Positions 11,076-23,248 are shown, counted from the first letter of the stretch. The stretch is 64,000 bases of DNA from Mycosarcoma maydis (GCF_000328475.2 NC_026488.1:62001-126000); one strand, 5' to 3'. A program made the numbers and translations. Notes: a model not told the origin generated them from the letters alone.

Positions 11076-12881
11076 TGCGCATTTCGTCTTTCTACACACA
11101 ATCGATCCATGTTCCGCAACACACATACCCACAATGCAACACAGACTATGCCTTGCAAGCACACCAATAGTGAATGCTGTTCTCGACGTTCTGACATATA
11201 CACAAAGGATCTCGCAGAAGCGATAAGCACGTATTGGCAATATTCGGCACCGATCGACACACTCGATCAAAGGGGGAGAAGAACAATGCTATCGTACTTT
11301 GGTGTTTCAACTGCCAACTAATGCGAAATGGGAAGGAGGAGCTCGGTTCATCTGCTTCTTGGGTAGCTTGGGTAGTTGGACATCATTCAATGTGCAGAAG
11401 CAGGCGTGTTCGACACGCTGTGTTGGCGCCTCTTTCGAACATGCTCCGATATGATCCTCTGTAACCCCTGAGACATGCTAACCAACTGCGGAAGAGGCTT
11501 ATGCAATTCAGATGGCGAGGTAGAAGGCAGAGTTGGGCGCAGAGATCTGACGTTGCCAGCACGAGGATCGATCACGATCATCTTGCTGTGTTTAACAACG
11601 GGTTGCGGACATGCATTCTCTTTCGCGTCACATGAGATGCTTCTTGCTGGATCTAAGTACCGTCCCAGAGGCTCAAGGCGATGGTGATGTCTTTACCTTG
11701 GCCTTGGGCGTCACCGACGGTACCCAGACCGGGAACAGTACATTCGAGTGAACGAGTTTGGTTCCAAGTGACACCCGCGCCCGCTCCAACGCTCTTTCGC
11801 AGCGCAGCATCTCTCCACGCTAGCACGTTCGGATACCCATCAACTTGGCCGACGTGGCTGAAAGACCGACACCCTACGATCGTCGCGATCCTCGACGCGT
11901 CGACCACGAGGTGGTTGGCTGTGCAGCATGGCTGGTCTTTCGACTCAGAGCTGTCGAGACACGAGCGAGACCGCGTTCGTCGCGTTTTTGGGGGCATGCT
12001 GGCGTCGTACAGACAACGCGTGCAGAACCACGGCACGAAAAACGGCGCTCAAGCCAGCGCTCAAGCCTGTTTCAGCTTGCATCACGCACCACGATCGGCC
12101 CGACGGCCCAGAGGATGCGCTGTCGGTATTGGGCCGACATCATTGTGACAAATGTGAGTGCGGCACACTACTCTTTCACAAGAGGTAAGTGTTCGCGGAC
12201 AAAGTGCACAAGGGCAGAAATGTTCATCGCCGTTCGTTGGCCGTCAAGATACAGGTAGCAGTCGATAGAAGGTTGCACATCCACGATTCACAGCTACGAG
12301 ATCTGACTTTGCAAAGCACGTTGACGCATGGTTACCTCGTGCCTGTTTCGTTTACGTGGTCGGTCTCATGCGTCGCATTGCTCTGCATACTTTCATACCG
12401 ACTCGTGCAGCGTCTCGAGTCATCAGTGGGCGCATACATGCTTCTGGCGATTGACAAGCAGCTGCCAAGCTCGTCGCTACACTTGCTGTTCTCTCCGGAT
12501 CCGGGTTTAACCTCTGCCACTCGGCGTGGTTGCTTCTCCAGTCGCCAACACATGTCGACGCAGTCTGGCTGTGGCTCGTTCGCGTGCAGAGAGTACTGCT
12601 GTCGCTACAAGATGTGCCCACATCACCTGTTCGCCGATCCGCAGCGTAGCATGCTGGCTCAGAGTCCCATTTATGCTTGAGAACTATTTCGTTATCACAA
12701 AGAGTACAGGTATGCCGCGCAAGTAGATCCGGACTGGGATTGAGACAACCGTATGAAACACGCCTGAGTGTTGACTTGGAGTGTGGTATAAAACGACAGA
12801 TACACAGGCCATAGGGGACTATTGTAGTCCATGCACTTGGGACAAATTCAACAAGAACCCACGTTTGCGCGGAGGATCTGC
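11076..12881. other. Intergenic region with open frames but no supported gene
   Basis: 1.8 kb between the convergent U2AF and sugar-transporter genes. Overlapping open frames of up to about 160 codons occur on both strands between 11650 and 12680. None has a recognisable domain, and the frames shadow each other, as expected in GC-rich DNA. If a gene exists here it is short and unknown to me. The stretch 12770-12880 is the likely 3' UTR of the transporter. Confidence 0.4.
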
Positions 12882-14786
12882 TTAGACGTCGCCCTTGAGC
12901 TCCTTCTCGTCAGCCGAGTCGCTGCCCGGAGAGGTGGGGTTTTTGGTGTAGACGGCCTCGTTTTTGAGAGCCTCAATATCCTGGTCGGAGCGCGACGAGC
13001 CAGGGCGCGTCTTCCATGCGGGCACACCGGACTGGAAGATCTCGTCCACCTCCTCGAGCGTCTTGCCGGCAGTCTCGGGGAACGCCAGGAAGACGTGGAT
13101 GGTCATGGCCACCGTGAAGCAGCCAAAAATGATGTAGCTCTTCCACTGAATGTTGTGGAAAGCGGGAGGGACAAAGTAGCCGAGAGCAAAGTTGAACGCC
13201 CAGTTACTGGCGGTGGAGACCGAGTTGCTCTTGCCTCGCAATCGGTTACCGAAGAGTTCGGGAACGTAGATCCAAGAGACAGGGCCCCATGTGGGTGCAA
13301 ACGAGGCGACGAACAGGTAGGAGCAGGCAATGACGGCTTTGGAAGCGGGACCCTCGACTTTCCATCGGACGACCGAGTTGTTAGAGTCGGGATAGTAGTG
13401 ACCGTAGCCTGCCATGAGACCGGCGACCGCAAAGAGCCAAATGGTCATAAGGGTAGAACCGACCAGGAGAGTGGGGCGACGGCCCCATCGGTCGACATAG
13501 AGGAGCGCAGGCACGGTCATGAGGACGTTGATGATGTATTGAATCCCGTTTGAGATGAGGGCAATGTTGCCGGTGATACCAGCCATCTCAAAGACATACG
13601 AGAGGTAGTACATCATGACATTCATACCTAAGTTGAGTAGATTGGCCAGTCAGTCTATCGTCTTTGTTTTCTTTTGGCCTGGCTTGCTTTGACGCCGGCT
13701 TGCGGTGACGAGCGCACAAGGATGAGAGGCGTGAGAGTGACATACCTGTAAGTTGACTCCAGATCTGGGTAAACATAGCGATGTGCGTACGCCATGCGTT
13801 TCCGTGCTTGAAGAGGTCGAGATAGCCAGTGCCTTCGCCAGAGCTCTCTTCGATGTTCTGTACGATCTCATGGTACTCGGCCAGCACCAGAGGCGAATCT
13901 TGGTCACCGTTGGCGTGAACTTGAGCGAGGATCTCGAGAGCCTCTTGCTTGCGGGCGTTGGCGATAAGCCAGCGAGGCGATTCTGGCATCAAAGGGACAA
14001 GGGCCATAAGAACGAGAGCTGGGACCATTTGGATACCCCAGGGAGTTCGGAAGGAAGCTGTTCCTCGGCCGTCTTGCTCGCCATCGATTCTGTTTCCAAT
14101 GTGGCTGCAACCAAACGAAATGAAGAAGAAAATGGCAATTCCCCATGTGATCCTGATTACAGTTTGAGTTTGAGTAAGAAGGGTGGAAAGACGACACCTT
14201 GACGGTTTCGAGAGTCAGTATCGCTGTGCGAGCATGTGGCCGCCTGGACCTCATTGTAGCGGAGAGAGACGAGAGGTCAGTTGAGGATGGATTGTACTTA
14301 CGCCCATTGCTGGCAACCAACAAGACGGCCACGGATGCGCGAAGGCGACAGCTCTGAAAGATAGACAGGCACCTGAGCAGAGCAGAGACCGACACACATA
14401 CCGTTGAAGATGCGGCCGACAATCAGCATACCGATATTCTGGACCGCGCAGGTGAGGATAGAGCCGATGACCCAGAGAATGCAGCCGAGAAAGATGGCAT
14501 AACGTCGGCCGAAACGGTCGGCAACGATACCGGAGAAGAGTGAAGCGATGAACGAGCCACCGGCCATGGAAGCGGTGATGCCACCCTGGACGTCGGCGCT
14601 GGGACCGGGGTTGCACAGTGCGCCAGGTCGATCGGCGCACTCGACCGTGTTTTTGTCATCGCCAAAGTAGACGAGATAGTTGGGAGACGCAATGATGGCA
14701 GAGAGAGAGCTGATGTCGAATCCAAACAGCATACCACCCGTGCAGGCGAGTGCTGTGAGCACGTAGGGATTGGTGATACGACCCAT
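12882..14786 (-). CDS. MFS sugar (hexose) transporter
   Basis: Major facilitator superfamily sugar porter of the plasma membrane, about 545 aa with 12 predicted TM helices. I read three exons: 14302-14786, 13746-14152 and 12882-13627. The GT-AG introns are 149 and 118 nt, and the coding length divides by three. Sugar-porter motifs are present: GMLFGFDISS in TM1, D-R-x-G-R-R (ADRFGRRYA) after TM2, PESPRWLI before the central loop, VDRWGRRP in the second half, and PETAGKTLEEVDEIF after TM12. I chose the ATG at 14786 (MGRITNPYVLTALAC), which matches the usual start of fungal high-affinity glucose transporters. An in-frame ATG at 14894 would add 36 residues. The substrate is not certain; glucose or another hexose is the usual one in this group. 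Confidence 0.9.
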
Positions 14787-17650
14787 GACGGACAAACAGG
14801 TAAAAGGATGCTGGGACGGGTACTGCGAGATTGCGGGGAGAGATGGCGCTATTGAAGCATGGGGTATAAATGCCTTTGGTGCTTGGCTCGACAAGAAAGG
14901 TGGGGTTGAGACACAATTAGTTCAGGTACAACACGAGGTGTAGTTAGACCACGAGTAGAATGGCTGTTTCTAGGCCACAGTGGGCCAAGAATGGGAGGGT
15001 CCGAGTTGAGCGAGGTGTGTGTGCATTGCTTGGTTCATCGACTTGCACTCAGTGCTCCACGGAAACTCCAGAAGCGTGTGGTAGCCACGATCTGTCAGGG
15101 CTCAAAGCAGGGCACAGACGAAGTGGGTCGATGGAAGCGCGGGGTACGACGAGTTAGAAGAGCAGCAGCGGTAGCAGTGAGCTCGACTCTGCAACGCGGG
15201 CAAGACCTCGGCTATGTTACTAGTCGCACCCCCACCACCAACACCACATGTACAGTTTGGTTGTAAGGAACGTCGCTCCTCGGCAGGAAACTCGCGTGCG
15301 GTGGTGACCCCTAAGTCCAGTCCCATCGAGCCAGGGCAGGTGCGGCCTTGAGCAATGGGCTGGACAGAGGCTTTATTGAGGTATATGTCTGCTGACCATC
15401 TTGTCTCGGAATCGGTGTCAACGCCATTCAAGTCAAAGTGCGAAGCTGGGGTGCACCTTGGCTCATGACACATGGCCAATCGCGACTGACAGCGGAGGGT
15501 TTAGGGTCGGACAATTTTGCACCAAGGCTTGTTCTGCATTCGTGTTTCACCATTCACCATTCAAACTTCCTCTTTCCTACTCCGATCTCTTCTTCAGCGA
15601 ACACGAATCGGTGCGGAGAAGCGGCACGAAGTACGAAGCAGAAAGCATGCTATTCGTCCAGTCAGCAGTCGTCAAGCAAATCGTTCACGGCTTACTGCTT
15701 TTCTCACAAACTATTCATCACAATCGTGAACAATCGTGAACAATCTGTGAATCGTGAATCGTGAATCGTGAATGACTCAGGTTGGCTGCGTAACTGCCGC
15801 TGCTTCCGGCGGCGCGGCTGAAAGAAAGCCATATGTTGACCAGCGCGACAAGTGCGACCAAGTGCGACCAAATCCGAACTTCGGCTCGCTGTACGAATCA
15901 AAGCGCAACGATGCGTGCGGTCCGACCGGCTTTGCCTCAGGAGTTCGGTTGCACAGCGATTCGAGCGACCATCTTTGCCCGAAGCAGCCCGCGCTCGGTC
16001 TGTATCGGCGTCACGAGTCGTGAGTTGTTGAAGCGTTCTCAGGTTTCCCCACACCTTGGACGTGTCCGAGCGCGTCTCCACCCAATCACGAACGAGCATA
16101 GAGCTTGGATCTGATCACCGATTATGCTTTTACTGAGCCATTTAGAGGTCTGTGCGACAAACCAGACCGCCACGGTGGTGCCCATCGCACCTCTGTATCC
16201 ATTCAAAGCCCGAGGTTGCGGGCGGTATAAGTTAGGCAAAGTGCGAACCTTTGTCGTCACACCGGTCACGAGTGTGTGCTGACTCCAGAGTGGCAGATTG
16301 CGAATGGGACGTCCAAAAGCGACGAAAGCCGAGCGTCGCTCAGTGCAAATCGAGCGATTGACATCGTCACAAGTCCATTCGTGATTTGGTCTCGCTTCTG
16401 TTTGCTTCCTTCGTTTCGAGAGACAACCAACCGTACATTCACGATTCGTTAACTGTATCTGCAAATGGAGTCGTGAGCGACACTTGGGAATCCATGCGAT
16501 CGAGGGGAAACACATGTCTTAGCGAGCCGGTGGCTTTTAGGCGAAAACACCGAACAGGCACTACACCTAGAGCTTCGGTCCGTCTCGCCTCGTTTTCAAC
16601 ACAACTTTCAAGCAACACTAAGCGTCAACCACCAAGCTAGGTCGCTGTCTCAAGCGAAGGATTGCTTGAACGCAGCCACAATCACAAACGTTCTTTGACA
16701 ACGAGCGAGTGGATCGTCCAAAATCGAGTCTGACGGTGTCCTTATGGGCGTCTGTGAATCAGCAGACGGGCACGAACAAGCCAAGCAGTCACGCAGTCAC
16801 GAGTCGTGGAGCGAACCTTCACGCTTGTCACCAAAAGAAAAAAAGAAAAAAGAAAGATCACCGAAAACTACCGCATGACCGCATGACCGCCTTTCATGCG
16901 TTCGTGTCAGCTCTGGAAGCGCCCCTTTGACCTGGCTCTTGCCCTCATTGGGATTGGTGCAGGAGATCGGCTATACCGACAGAAATGCACGTTCACACTT
17001 GTCTCAACTCGATGTTCACACTCCTTGTTCGGCAAACCCGGACAAGTCGTTCGCATTTGCGGAGACTCGGTGGGATCTGTACCCCAAGAATGCTCTAATC
17101 AAGGTACGCCTCCTTTCGCACTCCTCCCACCCGTTGAGCGTACTCGCGTTCCTGCCCAACCCTCTGGTGCGCATGTTCAACGCCGAGCAAGTCCGCGTCT
17201 CGACTCAGCTCTGATCATCAGCGTGATCGGCTTTCTAATTCGACTTTATTTTGCCGGCTGTTTTGCAAGCTTCGAGCTCGCCAATAGGCAATCCTCGTCG
17301 TGTTCCTCAAGTCGCCCTCGTGCCTGTATCGGCTGGACAGAAAAAAATCGCTTCGATGGCTGTTTTGGCGCAGCACAAGGCAACGTGTCCATACAGCCGA
17401 GCTGAGTTGGTACCTGCCAATCACATGAATGCTTCAGAGTCAATCACGTATCTCATTCGCGAGCGCGCCTATCGAATCGGTAGAAGCCGACCAAGTCTGT
17501 TTCGCTCTGAGCATCTCTCGTTGTCAACATGCTGAACCTGTGTGATCGATGATATGCGGTTGCAGAAACAATCACGAATGATACAAGAGAGAGGCAATTA
17601 GATCCATCAGCCTTTGCTAACGCGCGACAGCACTGTCAACGAGACATCCA
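14787..17650. other. Long intergenic region, no gene seen
   Basis: 2.9 kb downstream of the phosphatase gene and upstream of the transporter. No frame looks like protein. It holds a cluster of TCGTGA words at 15722-15774, an A-rich stretch at 16840-16860, and further single words near 16376-16447. Confidence 0.55.
15722..15774. repeat. AATCGTG heptad array
   Basis: Begins as a 10-bp variant (caatcgtgaa, twice), then continues as consecutive AATCGTG units up to gaatgactc. All copies are in one orientation. It lies about 0.9 kb upstream of the sugar-transporter start. Confidence 0.75.
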
Positions 17651-18127
17651 TCAATAGCTTGCGCCAAACACGAGCTCCTCGTCAAATAACTCGATAAACT
17701 GCTCGTTGAGGATTCGATACTTTTGTCCGCCCACAAATCTGCGGTATTCCTCGAGAATCGCACTGAGGTTCCATCGCTGCAATTTGCGGAAGCAACCAAC
17801 CACGGTGCCCGTTCGATGACGGCCCAGGTTACACATGACCAGCACAGGATACGTTGCAGGTTGCACGAGCAGATGCAAAGCTTGCAGCACCACCTCTTCC
17901 GTGATCGGGTCCCATGCATTGGTCGAGTACAGCACGCCCAAGTGGTGCAGCTCGATGTTTTGATCCACGCAAAAGTCCAGAAATCCGGGCTCCGGTTCTT
18001 CAGGAGCGAGCCAGATGACGCTCTTCAGTCCGAGCTTTTCCAGGAAGGGAAAGTTGAGTTGATCTGGCTGGCCTGACCGGTAAAAGTTCTCCTCCACCAT
18101 CCCGTAGTTGGGCGGTGGCACCAGCAT
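17651..18127 (-). CDS. Oca1/Siw14-type protein tyrosine phosphatase-like protein
   Basis: Fungal atypical dual-specificity phosphatase family (Oca1, Siw14), which acts in stress signalling and, for Siw14, on inositol pyrophosphates. The conserved fold is present: VPPPNYGMVEENFYRSGQP at the start, KSVIWLAPEEPEP, and the active-site loop CNLGRHRTG, a proper C-x5-R with Cys and Arg intact. The sequence after it (EEYRRFVGGQKYRI) resembles Oca1 more than Siw14. The first in-frame ATG is at 18127 and gives 158 aa. The frame stays open up to 18307 but only from a TTG, so either the short form is real or an upstream exon has been missed. Divergent from RAD2. Confidence 0.82.
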   Translation of the reverse strand: MLVPPPNYGMVEENFYRSGQPDQLNFPFLEKLGLKSVIWLAPEEPEPGFLDFCVDQNIELHHLGVLYSTNAWDPITEEVVLQALHLLVQPATYPVLVMCNLGRHRTGTVVGCFRKLQRWNLSAILEEYRRFVGGQKYRILNEQFIELFDEELVFGASY

Positions 18128-18649
18128 CTTGTCTCGCAGCGTGTGTGACACCAGCTGAAACCTCTTGAGCCAACAACACGCTTGTGCGCGATTGTTATCG
18201 TGGCGCCGGCTATGGCGATGTTGAGAGATAGACGCTACGACTCGACTCGGATCCGAGACGAGTTGATCAACACAAAAATTTCTTGAATTGGACCCTGAAT
18301 CACCCAATCACCAAATTGCACAGGCGCAGCACAACGCAGCACAACGCAGCACGCTGACGCACACGCTCAGTTTATTAATAATACAAAGGCAGCCTTCAAA
18401 GCTCAGTTTCTTCGTTTGTCTCTCGTCATCCGTCGTGAGTCTTGCATCCCCTCCAACTTCGCTTCTTGACTTGGCCATCCTCTCAACAACGGAAACCATC
18501 TCAATTTCGCTCTTCTCATCGGCCCCTCGCAGTCGAACCACAACCACGACATCGATGTTATAGCCACTCTCCCAGCTCCACGCCCCTGCCGCCTCGAAAG
18601 CCACCTCGCACGCTTCTGGCGCCTTGCTTAGGCGAATGCGGCGTACAAC
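18128..18649. promoter_or_regulatory. Divergent promoter region, phosphatase gene and RAD2
   Basis: Spacer of 522 bp between divergent start codons. A small direct repeat (gcagcacaac, three copies) lies near 18326-18352, and the RAD2-proximal 200 bases are C/T-rich. If the phosphatase has an upstream exon, part of it lies here. Confidence 0.45.
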
Positions 18650-21600
18650 ATGGGTGTGCAAGGACTATGGCAGCTGCTTCAGCCTGTCGCTCGTCCCATC
18701 AAGATCGAAACGCTCGAAGGCAAGCGCCTTGCCATTGACTCGTCACTATGGCTTTACCATTTCCAGATGGCTATGCGTGACAAGGACGGTCGCACCTTGT
18801 CCAACGCCCACATTCTCGGCTTTCTCTGGCGCATCCTCAAGCTTCTCTTTCACGGTGTTCGTCCCGTGTTTGTCTTCGATGGAGGTGCCCCAGCCATGAA
18901 GCGCAAGACGCTCTCCGGTCGAAAAGCCCGCAAGCAAGGTGCAAAGGAGTCACACGCCCGAACCGCAGAGAAGCTTCTCGCGGCACAGATGAGGCAAGCC
19001 GCCGTCAAACATGTCGCTGACAGCCAGAACCGTGCATCCTCCTCATCTGCAGCGCAGGTCTCGACTTCCCAGGATGCGGTTGACCTGGGCGAAAACACGG
19101 TTTATTTCGACGACCTCCACGCCGCCAATCCCCGAGTACTAGCCTCGCGCGACCTTCAATCGACAGCCCCTACCAGCTCAGCTCCAGCGAGCCGAGACAA
19201 GAGCTCTTCGCCGACCAAGTCAGGTGGTCGCAAGATGGACTGGCACAAGGATCCATACGCTCTGCCAGCCTTGGAAGAGGATCTCGACAAAGTCGCTGCC
19301 GCCAACGGCCGCAACGGTAGGCGCAAGGACTACCGCTTTGCCACCGAGGATGAGCTGCGTGCCGTGATGAGCACGATCGCACCCGAAGATCTCGACACCA
19401 ACTCTGACCTCTTTCGCAGCTTGCCTGCCGAGCTTCAGTACGAGCTTGTCGGTGATTTGCGTGCTCAATCGCGCATGACTTCGTACAAGCGTTTACAGTC
19501 CATGCTTGCCACAGCCCCCACCCCCATCGATTTCTCTCGCGCTCAGATTGCCGGCCTCAAGACACGAAACGACCTGACCCAAAAAGTGCTCACTGTTACA
19601 GACGAGATTGGCAATGCCAACATCAAGGTGCCCATCCGCGTAGCTGGCCAACGCAACAAAGAGTATGTCCTCGTTCGCAACCAAGGAGCTGAGGGCGGAT
19701 TTGTGCTCGGCGTGCGCGATGCCGGTATGACCCAGGACAAAGCCATCGACGTTGACTACGAGCCTGAGGATATCGTCATCACAGACGACGAGGCACAGCG
19801 TTCCGATTCCGATTCCGATCCTGAAATCGAGATGGACGAGGTCGAGATCCCCGTCCAGCCGTCTGGTTCGCAATCTGTAAGTCGAACCGCCGATCCAGAG
19901 CTTGACCAGCTACAGACTGAAGCAGATCCATACAAGCGCAAAGAGAAAGCGCTCGAGCTGCTTCAGGCGCGTGCCAAGTATCATGCCAAACAAAAGAGCA
20001 GCAAGCCAGGCATCCAAGATGACGACAACAACCAGCTTGAACGCACTCTTCGACCTCAACAACAACGTCAACAACGCCCCCTCTTCATTCGTAACCGACG
20101 TACAACTGCTGCCGAGTCCAGCAATTCTCCTGATCAGACCGACTGGATCGATGTCGATGCAGATTCGGATGACGACAACCATGATTTTCATAGGATGCCA
20201 GAGAACGACGACGACGAGCTGGACGAAGATGAAGCCGAGGACCTCGCCTGGGCCATCGCCGAGTCTCAAACGTCCAACAACCCAAGTCGCGCAAAGGAGC
20301 CATCTCCTCCTTTACGCGGTCTCAAGCTGGCCCATCGCAGCGGCGAGCCCATTTCGCTTCACGACGCCATGTCACACAGGCAGCAGTCGACACAGTCGAC
20401 GCAGTCACCTGTCAGCAGCAGCAGAGCACCTGATCTGCATACATCCCAGACTGACATCGCTGCGGCGGCTGGCGCCCAGGATGCAGAGAGCTTCGAGATC
20501 AACGAAGATGACTTTGAAGACGTGCAGCCCGAAGCGCCGTCCACATTACGTGAGGTTCAGCCAGTTGTCGAGCCACAGCCACTGTTGGACGCATTCGGTC
20601 GAGATCCATCTCCTGCCGACATGCCTGATCGCATGCACGAGCTGGCAGCGCTTGTTGGCCGCGGCAGAAAATTCGGCGGTGAATTTGCGGGCCCACCACC
20701 TCCGCCTCGTAAGAGTCTGGCGGGCAGTCTTCGAGCCGCACGTCGATCCACGTCGACAACTGACCTTCGCGAGCAGTCGAAACCAATGCCGTCCCCCGAC
20801 ACGTCGATCAAGGAGAGCGAGAAGGAGACACAATCGGAAACGCCTCCACGCCCGCCCATCGCAAACGCAGGTCACATGGGACCGCCGCTTCGTTCCGCTT
20901 CACAGCAGCGACTCGAGCGTGCAGCCATGCGGCCAAAGTCTGTTACGCCAGCAGAGGCAACCGCGCGGACGCTGCACGAAGATTTATCTCCCACGCCCGA
21001 GGAAGTCAATCGTCAGATCGCAGTCGATCTCTATGCAGACGAGGCGAAGGACGATGCCGATTTTAAGGTGATCGAGTCCGCACCGCTGAAGGAGAGGAGC
21101 GATTCAAGGAGAGAATCACGATCCGCACAAAGCAAGACGTTGAAAAATGCCACAGTCTCAACCCTACATGGGCAAGCAGGTGAGAGCATGGTAGCCAGCG
21201 ATGCGGCAAAGACTGTGGACGCGGTAGACAGCCAGGTCGCTCAGCAGGAAGAACCTGAAGAGACCGGAGTGCCGGTATCTTTGTCAGTCCCAGAGGTGGT
21301 ATTGAATGGAGCTCAAGGACCCGGCATCACAAAAGATGGCGCAGACGTCGAAGCCAAGACCATGGACAACGTCCCCTCCGCATCCACAGAGCACACGGTT
21401 GAACCTACATCCATAGAGACAGCACCGATAGAAGGCATTGAGAAGCGCTCCAGCCGACAACAGACACCGATTGGATGGTCGCCCACACCATCACCCGAGC
21501 CTGAAGCCGTTGTTATCGGCGCCGACGGATTCCCCCTCCCGACTGCGGAAGAGCTCGACGCACTTGACGCAGAAGACCAAGACGAGATCGCGCGACTGAA

Positions 21601-23248
21601 TGCCGATCAAAACGAGTTTGTCGCGTTTCTGAGCGCCACCAAAGGCCGCAGCCTGCTTGACGTGCAGAAGGAAGTGGCGAGCGAAGTGAATGCTCTGCGT
21701 GCCGAATTTGCCAACAGCCGACGATCCGAAGAGGATATCACCAAGCAGATGGCACAAGAGATTCAAATGATGCTTCGCCTGTTCGGACTGCCGTACATCA
21801 CGGCACCGATGGAAGCCGAAGCACAATGCGCCGAACTCGTCTCTCGACGTCTAGTGGATGGTATCATCACGGATGACAGCGATGTATTTCTGTTCGGCGG
21901 TACACGCGTCTACAAAAACATGTTTAACAACAACAAGATCGTCGAGTGTTTCCTGCTCTCGGACATGCAGCGAGAACTGGGACTGGATCGCGAGAAGCTT
22001 GTGCAGCTGGCCTACTATCTGGGGAGCGATTACACCGAGGGACTTGTAGGTGTCGGACCCGTTGTAGCGATGGAGCTGCTTGCGCTGTTTCCTGGTCAAG
22101 ATGGACTGCTCAAGTTCAGGGACTGGTGGATGCGCGTGCAGATGGGTCAGGACACCGAAGAGCATACGCGCGGGAAAACGATGCGACGAATCAAAAGGAA
22201 TCTACACAACAAGGTGCACCTCGAACCGTCGTGGCCGGAGCATGCGGTGTTGGACGCGTACTTTGCTCCCACGGTGGACGAGAGCGATGAACCATTTGCG
22301 TGGGGTCTACCGGACCTAGATAGCTTGCGAACATTTCTGGGCGAATATCTGCACTGGCCAGTGACCAAAACGGACCAGTACCTGCTGCCGATCATCGAGC
22401 GTCAGAATACGCGCAATCGAGCACGAGGTAATCAGACGACGCTCGACCGGAATGCGTTCTTTGATGCTTCGTCTGGTACGGGTGTCTATGCGGGCAGAAA
22501 GACGGTCACGTATGCAAGCAATCGGTTGCAAGAAGTTATCAATGGATTCAGAGCGGCGAACAAGGCTCGAAAGGGTGGTGGGGGCGAAGCTGAACGTAGA
22601 CGCGCTCGTGGTGGTAACAGTAGCAGCAGTAGCAGCAGTGATGGCGAGGATGAGTTTCAGGTGGTAGATGCAAGGATGCAGACGCCTGTGGTGGCGGAGG
22701 AGATGCTGGGTAAGCAAATGGGCAGAACGAGACGTATTGTGCGGCGCGACGAAGGCACCGAGGCGAATGGTGGTGCACGGATGAAAGATGCACAAACGAG
22801 CGAAGCTCGGCAAGCCGAACTGGATGCAGCGATCGAAGCGCTCGAGAATGCGACTGGAGCGCAAGGCTCGACAAGCAGCGCAAGCAGCGCAAGCAAACGC
22901 AAAAAGAAGCGGACCAAGCAGGCGAAAGGTCAGACGGATGCAGACGCACAAGATGGCGTGTGCGGCTCGGCATGCTCGGCGTCAAGTGCAGATGAAGCAG
23001 TGGTCGTAGCAAAGACTGCACGTTGGACGCGTGGACGACGTGGCAGAAGCACGGCTGCTCGTGCTCGCTCGATGACAGGACGCGGCAGCAAGGCGCGTGC
23101 GAATCTGAATGCGGCGAGGAACATGTCGTTGGACGACGTGCACTCGCTACCGCCGAGTCGAAGTGCGAGTTTGGATCCGGCTGTGTTGCGCGCACGAAGC
23201 ACGACCCGGTCGAGAAGCGCTAGCTCGAACGCGTCTGCGCATCAGTAG
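18650..23248 (+). CDS. RAD2: DNA repair endonuclease XPG/Rad2
   Basis: Structure-specific nuclease that makes the 3' incision in nucleotide excision repair and works with TFIIH in the nucleus. The protein is 1532 aa and intronless. The XPG-N region starts at MGVQGLW and has catalytic acids D30 (AIDSS) and D77 (FVFDGG, the human D77 position). The XPG-I region begins near residue 1040 with MEAEAQCAEL (E1055, E1057) and TDDSD (D1075, D1076, D1078), then the helix-hairpin-helix segment YLGSDYTEGLVGVG. Between them lies the roughly 900-residue acidic spacer typical of Rad2/XPG rather than FEN1 or Exo1. Within it, EDEAEDLAWAIAESQ (about 525-540) resembles a ubiquitin-interacting motif. The C-terminus is Arg/Ser-rich with likely nuclear localisation signals. 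The start at 18650 is fixed by the conserved N-terminus. Confidence 0.96.
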   Translation: MGVQGLWQLLQPVARPIKIETLEGKRLAIDSSLWLYHFQMAMRDKDGRTLSNAHILGFLWRILKLLFHGVRPVFVFDGGAPAMKRKTLSGRKARKQGAKESHARTAEKLLAAQMRQAAVKHVADSQNRASSSSAAQVSTSQDAVDLGENTVYFDDLHAANPRVLASRDLQSTAPTSSAPASRDKSSSPTKSGGRKMDWHKDPYALPALEEDLDKVAAANGRNGRRKDYRFATEDELRAVMSTIAPEDLDTNSDLFRSLPAELQYELVGDLRAQSRMTSYKRLQSMLATAPTPIDFSRAQIAGLKTRNDLTQKVLTVTDEIGNANIKVPIRVAGQRNKEYVLVRNQGAEGGFVLGVRDAGMTQDKAIDVDYEPEDIVITDDEAQRSDSDSDPEIEMDEVEIPVQPSGSQSVSRTADPELDQLQTEADPYKRKEKALELLQARAKYHAKQKSSKPGIQDDDNNQLERTLRPQQQRQQRPLFIRNRRTTAAESSNSPDQTDWIDVDADSDDDNHDFHRMPENDDDELDEDEAEDLAWAIAESQTSNNPSRAKEPSPPLRGLKLAHRSGEPISLHDAMSHRQQSTQSTQSPVSSSRAPDLHTSQTDIAAAAGAQDAESFEINEDDFEDVQPEAPSTLREVQPVVEPQPLLDAFGRDPSPADMPDRMHELAALVGRGRKFGGEFAGPPPPPRKSLAGSLRAARRSTSTTDLREQSKPMPSPDTSIKESEKETQSETPPRPPIANAGHMGPPLRSASQQRLERAAMRPKSVTPAEATARTLHEDLSPTPEEVNRQIAVDLYADEAKDDADFKVIESAPLKERSDSRRESRSAQSKTLKNATVSTLHGQAGESMVASDAAKTVDAVDSQVAQQEEPEETGVPVSLSVPEVVLNGAQGPGITKDGADVEAKTMDNVPSASTEHTVEPTSIETAPIEGIEKRSSRQQTPIGWSPTPSPEPEAVVIGADGFPLPTAEELDALDAEDQDEIARLNADQNEFVAFLSATKGRSLLDVQKEVASEVNALRAEFANSRRSEEDITKQMAQEIQMMLRLFGLPYITAPMEAEAQCAELVSRRLVDGIITDDSDVFLFGGTRVYKNMFNNNKIVECFLLSDMQRELGLDREKLVQLAYYLGSDYTEGLVGVGPVVAMELLALFPGQDGLLKFRDWWMRVQMGQDTEEHTRGKTMRRIKRNLHNKVHLEPSWPEHAVLDAYFAPTVDESDEPFAWGLPDLDSLRTFLGEYLHWPVTKTDQYLLPIIERQNTRNRARGNQTTLDRNAFFDASSGTGVYAGRKTVTYASNRLQEVINGFRAANKARKGGGGEAERRRARGGNSSSSSSSDGEDEFQVVDARMQTPVVAEEMLGKQMGRTRRIVRRDEGTEANGGARMKDAQTSEARQAELDAAIEALENATGAQGSTSSASSASKRKKKRTKQAKGQTDADAQDGVCGSACSASSADEAVVVAKTARWTRGRRGRSTAARARSMTGRGSKARANLNAARNMSLDDVHSLPPSRSASLDPAVLRARSTTRSRSASSNASAHQ

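Noticed and set aside
11387..12680. Several open frames of 130-160 codons on both strands (for example 11681-12148 and 12189-12680).
   Set aside because: They overlap each other on both strands, have no recognisable motif, and look like chance frames in GC-rich DNA.
19902..21071. 389-codon alternative frame inside RAD2.
   Set aside because: It is a shadow of the acidic Rad2 spacer in another frame with no domain.
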